Shown: piece after piece, positions 35,588-43,872 of the stretch
Position numbering within the stretch: position 1 is the first letter of the stretch
How the letters are laid out: each line of letters opens with the position of its first letter
From: an uncultured Verrucomicrobiales bacterium
Lineage (GTDB): Bacteria; Verrucomicrobiota; Verrucomicrobiia; Verrucomicrobiales; Akkermansiaceae
DNA: 64,000 nt
Assembly (NCBI GenBank): GCA_949373085.1
Contig: CASICJ010000024.1
Span: forward strand, 26,089 to 90,088
Reading direction: 5' to 3'
Notes under the pieces: generated by a model
What the model was told of the DNA's origin: nothing
The model's database searches: none
What the model saw: the letters and a program-made list of their open reading frames with translations, nothing else
Made by a program: the position numbers and the translations under genes

Positions 35588-36561
35588 ATCGGCACGAATT
35601 TGAAAACAAAAACGGCTCCGATTGGAAAGCCTTTGAATTACAGTTGGAAAGCTCAAAGGGTAAAAAATCAACTTTGGATAGTCATAAGCTGCCATCGCGA
35701 TTTCGTAAGATTTGTTATGATCTGTCGTTGGCACAGTATCGAATGTTTGGCCAACAAATCTGCGATCGCTTGAACGGTTTGGCGATTGTGGGGTATCGTC
35801 AGATTCATCGCAAGAGAAGCGCGTTTGGGGAAGGGTTTCTCCGCTTTTTTCTACGCACATTTCCTGTTGCTTTTCGTCGAGAATGGAAGCTTTTTGCCGT
35901 GGTTTCTTTCGTGTTTTTGGGGCCCTTTTTTGCGATGTGGTGTTCAGCGGACAAAGAGATCCAATGGGTTCAGGCTCTGTTGGGTGCCGAGGCGATGTCA
36001 GATATCGAGGGCATGTATGGAAAGGAAGCTGACAGCGTGGAGTATTTACGACAAGAACACGGGTCAAATTTCATGATGTTCGCCCACTATATTAATAATA
36101 ATGTGGGCATCGACTTTCGGATTTTTGCGGGAGGGATTTTCTTCGGAATTGGGACTTTGTTCTTTCTGATTTACAACGGCCTCTATCTTGGGGCAGTAGT
36201 GGGTTATGTGGAATATTCCGGTGATCCAGAGTTGCTCTGGAAGTTTGTTGCAGGACATTCTTCTTTCGAACTTCTTGGTATGCTGGTGGTTGGAATGGCA
36301 GGTTTGAAAGTTGGGTTTGCCTTACTTGCTCCGGGACAATTCACGCGAGGTGAGGCGTTGACACGTGCCGGTCGTGGTGGGCTTCCTTTGCTAATAGGGG
36401 GTGCCTGTATGACTACTCTGGCGGCAGTGGTCGAAGGATTTTGGTCGTCCCAACCGATTGATACCAATCTTAAATATATGGTGGGTATTGCTTTCTGGAT
36501 TCTTCATCTTCTTTATTTTGGTTTTGTAGGAAGGGGGAGGGCGTGGAACTTGAAAAAGTGA
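35584..36561 (+). CDS. SpoIIM-like (stage II sporulation protein M family) membrane protein
   Basis: 325 residues. The N-terminal 95 are soluble and helical (WKAFELQLE, AQYRMFGQQICDRLNGL); the rest has about five transmembrane helices, with SpoIIM-family text such as INNNVGIDFRIFAGGIFFGIG and HSSFELLGMLVVGMAGLKVG. In non-sporulating bacteria this family regularly lies with RDD, DUF4129, DUF4350, MoxR and DUF58 genes, exactly as here. Role unknown; envelope-related by context. Starts at an ATGA overlap; ends 19 bases inside the next gene. Confidence 0.85.
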   Translation: MNRHEFENKNGSDWKAFELQLESSKGKKSTLDSHKLPSRFRKICYDLSLAQYRMFGQQICDRLNGLAIVGYRQIHRKRSAFGEGFLRFFLRTFPVAFRREWKLFAVVSFVFLGPFFAMWCSADKEIQWVQALLGAEAMSDIEGMYGKEADSVEYLRQEHGSNFMMFAHYINNNVGIDFRIFAGGIFFGIGTLFFLIYNGLYLGAVVGYVEYSGDPELLWKFVAGHSSFELLGMLVVGMAGLKVGFALLAPGQFTRGEALTRAGRGGLPLLIGGACMTTLAAVVEGFWSSQPIDTNLKYMVGIAFWILHLLYFGFVGRGRAWNLKK

Positions 36562-38066
36562 CGGCGGAGATTCGACCCCGCACGCAGTGGGAGGCTATCG
36601 ATTTGGGACTCCGCTTGACTGGCGAACATTCCATTGCTCTCTTCAAGGGATGGATGGCTTCGGTTTTTTTACTGGGACTTCTTATTTTGGGTATCTGCCA
36701 TCAATCGGTAGGTTGGGGTATCTTTTTAATTTGGTGGTTAAAGCCGATTTGGGAATGTGTCGCGCTCCATCCCTTGAGTCGGAGTCTGTTTGGTGAGCAT
36801 TCGACTTGGCGAGAGACAATGATGGTGCTCCCCGACGAGCTCCTAAAAAATAAGGGGCTGGTTCTCATGGGTGTGGTTTTGACGGCGCTTGGATGGTTTC
36901 TCCATTCGGATAGTGGTGACGCAGCAAATTCAAAAGCTGGTTTCGTTTTTCTCTACTGGTGTGTGGTGTTTGGACTTTTATTTTATCGTTCGTCATTGAG
37001 TCGTTCATTGGTGTTACCAATCCGGTATCTTGAGGACTTGGGAGGTGCTCGATATAAGGCACGCTATCAAACGCTTTTTTATCGCAGTGTAAGCTCAGCA
37101 ATCGGGCTGACTTGTATCTGTCTCTTGATGGAGCTTCTACTTTGTGGGAGTCAGGTTTACTTCGCGCTTTTAATGTTACCGGACGGTGTGGAAATTAGCG
37201 AATCTCTGACTTGGGATGCTTTTTTGGAAGAAGAATCTAAATTCTTACCCAATTGGATTTGGGTAGTTTTAGGAGTGTGCTATCTCAACGCGGTTTCTGT
37301 CGTCGCTTGGTTTTACACGGGAGCAGGATTTGGGCTTTATGTGAATACGCGGACTTGGGTCGAAGGTTGGGATATTGAATTGAAGTTCAAAGGACTTGGG
37401 CAGAGACTGGGTCTTATTTTTTTAGGGTTATTAATGCTTGGTTCATCAGCGCGGTTGGAAGCCAATCAAGATGCGCAAAGGGTTCTAAATCAGGAGGATT
37501 TCAGGGTAGATACTCGTCCGGTTTATGAGGATAAGGGAAGAGAAGAATCTAGTGATTCAAAACCCAAGGCGGGTGACGGAGTGTTCGCCGGGATCGGACA
37601 ATTTCTTTTTTGGATGATCGTGATTACCGTAATCGTTGGCTTGATCTGGGTCGTTATGCGTAATCTCTATATGTTCCGAGGTAGTCCGGAAGGTTCCGCA
37701 GGGGAACTTAAGAAGGTGACTACTGTGGCAGGTCTGAATGTGGAGCCTGAAAATCTTCCGTCTGATCTTCTCTCGGAGGCACGTAAGATGTGGGAAAGTG
37801 GACAGTATCAAGAAGCCCTTGGTCTTCTCTATCGGGGAGCTATTTCATCGCTCGTAACTCGACAGTTGGTGGAGATCGAGGAGAGTGATACTGAAATGGA
37901 TTGCCTTCGCAGAGTCGTTTCCAGGGGAGAGATTGCGAGTGCTTCTTACTTTAGTTTGTTGACCAACGCCTGGATTTCCCAGGCCTACGCGCGTCGTTGC
38001 CCTAATGAGAAAATCATTAATGAACTTTGGAAAGAGTGGCCATTTCAGGAAGGAGAGCGTCAATGA
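36543..38066 (+). CDS. DUF4129-domain membrane protein
   Basis: 507 residues from a GTG. About six transmembrane helices occupy residues 30-300 and one more lies at about 350-375 (FWMIVITVIVGLIWVVM), with a mostly periplasmic linker. The C-terminal 100 residues carry the DUF4129 pattern (EARKMWESGQYQEALGLLYRGAISSL, then NAWISQAYARR). Standard member of the MoxR/DUF58 cluster; it overlaps genes on both sides, indicating one transcript and coupled translation. Confidence 0.85.
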   Translation: MELEKVTAEIRPRTQWEAIDLGLRLTGEHSIALFKGWMASVFLLGLLILGICHQSVGWGIFLIWWLKPIWECVALHPLSRSLFGEHSTWRETMMVLPDELLKNKGLVLMGVVLTALGWFLHSDSGDAANSKAGFVFLYWCVVFGLLFYRSSLSRSLVLPIRYLEDLGGARYKARYQTLFYRSVSSAIGLTCICLLMELLLCGSQVYFALLMLPDGVEISESLTWDAFLEEESKFLPNWIWVVLGVCYLNAVSVVAWFYTGAGFGLYVNTRTWVEGWDIELKFKGLGQRLGLIFLGLLMLGSSARLEANQDAQRVLNQEDFRVDTRPVYEDKGREESSDSKPKAGDGVFAGIGQFLFWMIVITVIVGLIWVVMRNLYMFRGSPEGSAGELKKVTTVAGLNVEPENLPSDLLSEARKMWESGQYQEALGLLYRGAISSLVTRQLVEIEESDTEMDCLRRVVSRGEIASASYFSLLTNAWISQAYARRCPNEKIINELWKEWPFQEGERQ

Positions 38067-39214
38067 AATGGTTTCTTTCTATAGTTCTACTCTTTTTTCC
38101 GGGTTGCGGTCAAAAAGAAGAAGGCCGAAAGATTGACGAAATTCCGATGGGCTATGTTGGTAAGGCGCGTGTTAATCCCTATTTAGCCGCTGAGATGTAT
38201 CTCGATCAGCAGGGCTGGAATGTCGAGAGCTCCCGAATGTCGTCGAGCTACGATGATGAGACGCAGATGATTATTTTGCCGGGTTCCTTTCTGCAGACGA
38301 AGGGGATGGCGATTCAGGTTTTGGATTGGGTAAACCAAGGGGGGAACCTCGTGATTACAATCGAAGGGGGGGAACCTGATAGGAATGATTTTACTGAATC
38401 GGGTTCAGGGATGGGTGCTTCCGAACCTGGCGATTACGCTGGCTTAGACCATGTCTTGGAGCAACTTCGGATTTCTTTGAGCTATTATTCTTATCAAGCA
38501 GCGGACGATGATTCAAAAAAACGAGGGCACCTCTCACGTCCTTGGGAGTTGGTGAAAACTAAGGAAGAGTGCGGCGGACACAGCTTAGAATTTGAGGGTG
38601 AGGTTGGCCTAACGATTAAAAAGGGTCGAAATTGTATTGAAAGCGAAAATGGGAAATCTCGGATGGTTGGAATGAATTATGGAGCCGGGGAAGTGCTTGT
38701 GCTCGCCCATGCAAGGCCATTCCGAAATCCTTACCTTGCACGGGCAGATCATGCCGAGTTTTTGGATTATTTGTCAGAGGTGTATGGCAGTTCAGGTAAA
38801 ATTGTTTTTCTTTACGGTTCGTCAAACTCCTTTTTTGGGCTGGTCTGGAAGAAGGGTTGGATGGTTGTGATTGCGGGACTTATCTTGCTAGTTGCTTGGC
38901 TCTGGATGCGGATTCCGCGCTTTGGGCCAATTCTCCGGGACAACTCAGTCAAGCGCCAACCCTATGGTGAGTCGCTTATCACATCGGCCCGCTTTCTTTG
39001 GCGAACCGGGGAACTAGAGCACCTCATGCGGCCTCTTAGAGCACAGCTTAAAAGGGAAAATCAGGGAGATCCTGCAAGTTTCTATGATCGATTGGCCGAG
39101 GAGTCCGGTTTGCCCCGTGATGATGTAGTCGAAGCTTTTACTGTCGAATCTCCCAAAGACCCCGGCCATATTTTAAAGATGGCGCGAAAACTCCAAACTC
39201 TTTTTAAACGATGA
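38063..39214 (+). CDS. DUF4350-domain lipoprotein/membrane protein
   Basis: 383 residues. The start at 38063 is fixed by AGGAGAG at 38050-38056 and an ATGA overlap with the upstream gene; the frame opens 12 codons earlier. The N-terminus is lipoprotein-like (LLFFPGCGQ). A Rossmann-like soluble part follows (MIILPGSFLQTKGMA, VLDWVNQGGNLVITIEGG), as in DUF4350, then one transmembrane helix near 275-292 and a cytoplasmic tail. Fits the operon pattern between DUF4129 and MoxR. Confidence 0.83.
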   Translation: MKWFLSIVLLFFPGCGQKEEGRKIDEIPMGYVGKARVNPYLAAEMYLDQQGWNVESSRMSSSYDDETQMIILPGSFLQTKGMAIQVLDWVNQGGNLVITIEGGEPDRNDFTESGSGMGASEPGDYAGLDHVLEQLRISLSYYSYQAADDDSKKRGHLSRPWELVKTKEECGGHSLEFEGEVGLTIKKGRNCIESENGKSRMVGMNYGAGEVLVLAHARPFRNPYLARADHAEFLDYLSEVYGSSGKIVFLYGSSNSFFGLVWKKGWMVVIAGLILLVAWLWMRIPRFGPILRDNSVKRQPYGESLITSARFLWRTGELEHLMRPLRAQLKRENQGDPASFYDRLAEESGLPRDDVVEAFTVESPKDPGHILKMARKLQTLFKR

Positions 39215-40212
39215 CAGAAAATAATTCCGATCCCCAAGCCACACTAGAGATTCCTGACCTGAGTAAAGTTGGCCAACTGACTGATAGTCTCCGTTCCGAG
39301 ATTCAGAAGGTTGTCTATGGACAGAGTGATACTGTGAATCAAATTGTCGCGGCCCTTCTTGCCGGGGGTCACGTTCTTTTGGAAGGTAAGCCCGGCCTTG
39401 GGAAGACTCACATGGTGCTAGCCCTCGCGAGCACCTTTGGGGGTGAGTTTGGTCGCCTTCAGTTCACCCCAGATATGATGCCGTCTGATATCACTGGATT
39501 TACTCTCTTCGATATGAAGAGTCAGTCTTTCCAAACCCGGCGTGGTCCCGTTTTTACCAACCTTCTTTTGGCGGACGAGATCAATCGTGCACCTGCGAAA
39601 ACTCAGGCGGCTCTTCTTGAGGTAATGCAGGAACAACAAGTGACGATTGATGGGGAATCACTGCCGGTAGCTCCTCCTTTTATGTGCTTTGCAACGCAGA
39701 ACCCAATCGAGCAAGAGGGAACTTACCCGCTTCCAGAGGCCCAATTGGATCGTTTTTTGATGAAGGTAATCATCGACTATCCAACTATGGCTGAAGAGCT
39801 TCAGGTAGTTTCTGCCGTGACATCCGCTCCAGGTGCTAAAGGGTTGGACCCGCGTGGCGTCGAGCAGGTTTGTGATTCAGCTACGATCATTGAGGCGCAA
39901 CGCTTAACCGCCCTGGTTAAGGTCGTCCCTGAAGTTATTGATTACGCTTTGCGGCTGACTCGACTGACCAGAGAAGCGCACGGGATAAGTTTAGGTGCAG
40001 GAACGCGAGGTGCAATCAGCCTTGTCCAGGTGTCCAAGGCCTACGCCATTATGGGGGGGCGTGATTATGTGATCCCCGATGATGTTAAGCAGGCCTCACT
40101 TCCGGTGCTGCGGCATCGAATACAGGTTGCGCCGGAAGTCGCAATTAGCGGCCAAAATGTTGATGACCTTTTGAGTTCTTCTCTCAAGACCGTGGTAGCT
40201 CCGAGGCTCTAA
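39211..40212 (+). CDS. MoxR-family AAA+ ATPase
   Basis: 333 residues. Walker A is GKPGLGKTH (59-67), Walker B LLADEINRAP, sensor 1 in FATQNPIEQEGTYPLPEAQLDRF, all standard for MoxR. MoxR ATPases act as chaperone-like remodelers on partners with von Willebrand A-like domains; the neighbouring DUF58 protein is the usual partner. Starts by ATGA overlap with DUF4350. Confidence 0.93.
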   Translation: MTENNSDPQATLEIPDLSKVGQLTDSLRSEIQKVVYGQSDTVNQIVAALLAGGHVLLEGKPGLGKTHMVLALASTFGGEFGRLQFTPDMMPSDITGFTLFDMKSQSFQTRRGPVFTNLLLADEINRAPAKTQAALLEVMQEQQVTIDGESLPVAPPFMCFATQNPIEQEGTYPLPEAQLDRFLMKVIIDYPTMAEELQVVSAVTSAPGAKGLDPRGVEQVCDSATIIEAQRLTALVKVVPEVIDYALRLTRLTREAHGISLGAGTRGAISLVQVSKAYAIMGGRDYVIPDDVKQASLPVLRHRIQVAPEVAISGQNVDDLLSSSLKTVVAPRL

Positions 40213-40221
40213 TTTCTTGTA

Positions 40222-41526
40222 ATGCCTCTTCGTCCTACTCGTACGCTGATTGCGCTTTTGACTCTCTGGACCTTGATGGGTTTGGCGGGCTCCTTGTATC
40301 CTCGAGTGTCAGGGTGGTGGGGGCTTCTTGGTGGAGCTTTGGCGCTTATTGCTTTATTTGACGTAATTGTGGCTTTGGTTTTTAAATTGCCTTTGGTGGA
40401 AAGAACTCTGCCTGGGCGGATGGCAGTTGGAGTAGAGGGGGAAGTAAAATTAAGGATCATAAATTTAACTCATCGTCCTCTTCATGTCGGTGTGTTTGAT
40501 GGTATTCCGAGTCGCTGCGAATGTGACGCCTTTCCTTGGCGTGGTTGGATTAGAAGAAGTGGCTACCTTGACTTAAATTATTCGATTACTCTTTTACAAC
40601 GGGGAGAGATCGATTTTGGAAGGACTCACATCATGATGACGTCATTACTCGGTTTTTGGTCGAGGTGCGTGAGGATTGGCGATAATGGAAAAGTCAAAGT
40701 TTATCCCAACTACCAGCCGGTTTTGAGTTACGCCTTAATGGCAATGGCCCATCGACAGGAGCATACCGGAATTATTCGAAAAAACCGTGCGGGCCTGAGT
40801 CGTGACTTTCACCAGCTTCGGGATTATCAGATGGGTGATTCCCTTTCTCAGATCGATTGGAAGGCAAGTTCCAAACGGCAAAGTTTGATCAGTCGTGATT
40901 TCCAAGAGCAGCTAGATCAGTCAGTGATTTTGATGCTCGATTGTGGTCGCCGGATGCGAACAATTGATGGTGAGATTAGTCAGTTTGATCATTGTTTGAA
41001 TGCGATGCTCCTGATTTCCTATGTGGCTCTGCGACAGGGGGACCAAGTTGGAATTCTTAGTTTTGGCGGAACCGAGCGTTGGCTTCCGCCGGTCAAAGGT
41101 ATTAGCTCTATGACGACAGTCCTCAATCACCTATACGATTACGAAACGTCCCCTTTTCCAAGTGATTTTTCCGAGGCTGCTGAGCGACTTCTCAAACATC
41201 AAGAGAGACGCTCTATGGTGGTCGTAATGACTAACCTACGTGGGGAAGATTCAGACGAGCTCCGAGAGCCCCTAAAGAAGCTTCGCCAAAAGCATGTAGT
41301 CGTACTCGCCAGCCTTAAGGAATCGGGGATTGGTGAAATGATGGACAAGGATTTGATGAGTTTTGAGGACGCACTGGGGTATTTCGCGGCCCATGATTAT
41401 ATGGCTGAGCGGCAGGATGTGCTCACCACACTTAAAGCTGATGGTATCGTTACTCTCGATGAAACGGCCCAACAATTTCCGATTGCGCTAGCTAACACCT
41501 ACCTCGATACTCGCCAAATTATCTAG
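40222..41526 (+). CDS. DUF58-domain protein
   Basis: 434 residues. Two N-terminal transmembrane helices (about 8-50), then a beta domain and the DUF58 signature SQIDWKASSKRQSLISRDF followed by a von Willebrand A-like fold (VILMLDCGRRM supplies part of a metal site; VVVMTNLRGED a later strand). Expected partner of the MoxR ATPase 9 bases upstream. Last gene of the operon. Confidence 0.9.
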   Translation: MPLRPTRTLIALLTLWTLMGLAGSLYPRVSGWWGLLGGALALIALFDVIVALVFKLPLVERTLPGRMAVGVEGEVKLRIINLTHRPLHVGVFDGIPSRCECDAFPWRGWIRRSGYLDLNYSITLLQRGEIDFGRTHIMMTSLLGFWSRCVRIGDNGKVKVYPNYQPVLSYALMAMAHRQEHTGIIRKNRAGLSRDFHQLRDYQMGDSLSQIDWKASSKRQSLISRDFQEQLDQSVILMLDCGRRMRTIDGEISQFDHCLNAMLLISYVALRQGDQVGILSFGGTERWLPPVKGISSMTTVLNHLYDYETSPFPSDFSEAAERLLKHQERRSMVVVMTNLRGEDSDELREPLKKLRQKHVVVLASLKESGIGEMMDKDLMSFEDALGYFAAHDYMAERQDVLTTLKADGIVTLDETAQQFPIALANTYLDTRQII

Positions 41527-41584
41527 TTTTCAGGAAAAAAGCGGAGTTGCCATTTCCGTCAGCCTCGACTATCGAACTTCTGTA

Positions 41585-41797
41585 ATGAAAATCTTTTCGG
41601 TTCTTATCGCAATGATCGCTCTTAGTTTATGTTCTTGTGAACGTCACGAGTGGGAATCTGAGACCCCTAAATCTAGTGACACCATCAATCTCTTTAAACA
41701 CGGTGAGGCTGATAAGCATTCAGCGGACAAAAAAGAGGGTGGGCACACCAAGTCTGAGGGTGAGGGAGAAAAGGAAGCCGCCGATTCTGACGAGTAA
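41585..41797 (+). CDS. small lipoprotein with charged tail
   Basis: 70 residues. A lipoprotein signal ends in LSLCSC near residue 18; the rest is hydrophilic and dominated by Glu, Lys, Asp, His and Gly (HSADKKEGGHTKSEGEGE), probably disordered. No family recognised. It sits 58 bases behind the DUF58 gene and 12 before the next gene. Confidence 0.55.
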   Translation: MKIFSVLIAMIALSLCSCERHEWESETPKSSDTINLFKHGEADKHSADKKEGGHTKSEGEGEKEAADSDE

Positions 41798-41809
41798 TAG
41801 TTTTAGGTT

Positions 41810-42454
41810 TTGTCTTCAGAATCGGTTACGATATTCCGTGAGACCGTCAAAGGGTTAGCCTCGGCCCTTGCCGAAGCCGCCGTAGACCACCATGCGTTTG
41901 AAGAGCCTTTACCGGTCTGCGAGCTTGCGAAGTGTCGTGCGACTTGCTGCCATGATGGGGTGATTTTGTCACCCGAGGAAGCTGAGTTTTTAAGCCGGGA
42001 TCGCGAAGGTGTCATCGAGCTTGAGGATGGGCGCTTAAAGACTGAGACAGTAGCGACTTCACCAGGTCGTTTGGCAGATGATTTCCCGGGTCATTTCCCC
42101 AAAACCCGCTGTGTTTTTCTTGATGAGAAACATCGCTGTCTTTGGCAAATTCGAGCGATTAAAGAGGGGAAACATCCCTGGTTTTACAAGCCCACGTCTT
42201 GCTGGATGCATCCTCTGATTTTGAAGACTGAAGCTGGTCGGCCGCTGCTTACTTTACTCTCACGGAATGAGGATGAAGCTAGTTTCGCCACTTTTACTCA
42301 GTGCGGAAGATCAGTGGTAGGTGCTCCCCCCGCCCGTGAATCTCTAAAAATGGAACTTGAAATGATCGGTGCGATCTCGGGTAGGAATTTTTATGGTGAG
42401 CTCAATGGACCACCCGGATTTCTTTCGGGAGCGAACGACATCACTTCGGGATGA
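41810..42454 (+). CDS. cysteine-cluster protein (YkgJ-like, possible metal-binding)
   Basis: 214 residues, TTG start. The N-terminal cluster CELAKCRATCCHDGVILSPEE recalls the CxxxxCxxCC motifs of the YkgJ zinc- or iron-chelating family. More cysteines occur in KTRCVFLDEKHRCLWQ and TSCWMHPL, and QCGR near the end, so several could bind one metal cluster. No transmembrane helix. The 3' end overlaps the decayed acpH-like gene on the other strand by 64 bases. Precise function unknown. Confidence 0.6.
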   Translation: MSSESVTIFRETVKGLASALAEAAVDHHAFEEPLPVCELAKCRATCCHDGVILSPEEAEFLSRDREGVIELEDGRLKTETVATSPGRLADDFPGHFPKTRCVFLDEKHRCLWQIRAIKEGKHPWFYKPTSCWMHPLILKTEAGRPLLTLLSRNEDEASFATFTQCGRSVVGAPPARESLKMELEMIGAISGRNFYGELNGPPGFLSGANDITSG

Positions 42455-42832
42455 AAGCTACGGAATGCCGTCGTGAAATATTGATAGTGATCCGCAAGAT
42501 CTTCTTTGGCTCCGATAAGTGGTGTTAGGAATTTAGGGCGTTGACGGATTTCACGAAAAGTCAGGGCGAGACTAGGAATTGGGGCGTAAGCAGCCAGCCG
42601 GTTTTCCTCCTGTATTTGCCTGGTGATCTTGCTAATCTAAGGGCTGAACCAGTCTGCTCGGCGTCCAAGTGTTGCGTATATCTCAGCGTTTAAGAATTAT
42701 GCTACTGACTACCTCAGGCTGGAATTGGGTTCGTCGGCTCTATGGGGTGCCGCGGATAAAGTCGCCAAGTAAAGTTCCGATTCGTGACCCGTCAGTAAGT
42801 TGTGCGAGATGGAGGTGAGCAAGGAAGTTCAA
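42391..42832 (-). pseudogene. decayed acyl-carrier-protein phosphodiesterase (acpH-like)
   Basis: This fills the apparent 417-base gap. From a TTG at 42832 the minus strand reads [20 protein letters not shown] and LGDFIRGTP, matching the AcpH N-terminus, then stops (TAG, 42740-42742). Further on in the same frame comes PEVVSSIILKR-stop-DIRN, like PDVVAGIHMHRRID of AcpH. In another frame, open to 42391, follow EIRQRPKFLTPL, AKEDLADHYQYFTTAFRSF and HPEVMSFAP, matching the AcpH C-terminus. The middle (about 50 residues including the metal-binding LDxxxDH part) is missing. Two stops, a frameshift and a deletion indicate a dead gene. Confidence 0.8.
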
Positions 42833-42871
42833 AGCTTGTTGAGTTCTTGAAGTGTGGCTTAAGGTCTATCC

Positions 42872-43615
42872 ATGATCGTATGTTGGAATGGCCACTTGAT
42901 CGAAGGGGGGGAATTCTCCCTTCGAGTTTCGGATGGGGTGTTTTTGCGTGGTGAAGGTGTCTTTGAAACGATCCGCGCAGACAAGGGTGAGCCGTGTCTT
43001 TGGAACCAGCATTTTGAAAGACTGACTTATTCTGCGGAAAAACTAGGCCTGAAAATTCCTGACCGGTTAGTTCTTCAGGAACGGATAGGTAGAGTAATTG
43101 TGGCCAATCAGTTATTGTCAGCAAAACTGAGACTGACTCTAGGTGAGGGGTGTTTAATCTCGGCTGAACCGTTGCCGAAAGAGCGGGGCGAGATCCACGT
43201 TGTGACTTCAAATTGTCCAATAAATGAAAAAAGCCCGTTGGCGCAAATCAAGTGCACTTCCTATGCTGAGAACATGTTTCTCCTTCGCGAGTCTGGTGTT
43301 GATGAAGTGATTCGACCAAATACACGGGGGGAAATTTGCGAAGGTTGTATTTCCAACCTCTTCTTCGTGAAGACTGGTATGATCTACACTCCTTCTCTTC
43401 AAACCGGCTGCCTTCCGGGAGTGATGCGCCAAGAGGTGATGCGGCACATCGAGGTGCGAGAAGTGGAGTGGGCGATGGTGGACTTGGAGAGTTGTGATGA
43501 GATTTGGCTTAGCAATGCACTGCGGCGGTTGAGGGCCGTGACTTCAATTAATGGTCGTAACCTAGCTCAACCTTCGGAGCTATTTTCAAAGGCTCTAGTC
43601 TCTGTTAAAGCTTAA
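42872..43615 (+). CDS. aminotransferase class IV (PabC/BCAT-like)
   Basis: 247-residue fold-type IV PLP enzyme. Lys127 in AQIKCTSYAENM is the expected Schiff-base lysine; GVFLRGEGVFETIRADKG near residue 25 and EGCISNLFFVKTGMIYTPSL then GCLPGVMRQEVM are the usual signatures. The short length and DGVFETIR-type start favour 4-amino-4-deoxychorismate lyase (PabC) over a branched-chain aminotransferase, but no pabA or pabB is near, so the substrate is open. Confidence 0.82.
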   Translation: MIVCWNGHLIEGGEFSLRVSDGVFLRGEGVFETIRADKGEPCLWNQHFERLTYSAEKLGLKIPDRLVLQERIGRVIVANQLLSAKLRLTLGEGCLISAEPLPKERGEIHVVTSNCPINEKSPLAQIKCTSYAENMFLLRESGVDEVIRPNTRGEICEGCISNLFFVKTGMIYTPSLQTGCLPGVMRQEVMRHIEVREVEWAMVDLESCDEIWLSNALRRLRAVTSINGRNLAQPSELFSKALVSVKA

Positions 43616-43872
43616 TGGCGAGCGGTCCTTCCTTCTGCAGACGAGAATCATAAAGATCTCGGCTGACTTGTTTGATTCGCTCAATCTCAGGGGGCTCATG
43701 ACCTGAACCTCAAGAGCTTCCAGTTATCACTCATTTTCACGAAATGTTAAAAAAGCGGATTTTCTTCCAAGAAGTCTTCAGCTGGCGTTTCCTAACTGGT
43801 ATAACCCACAATCTTCATATTGACTTCCAAACTGCGGCGTTGATCTGATGGGCTTGGCCAACAATACGACTT

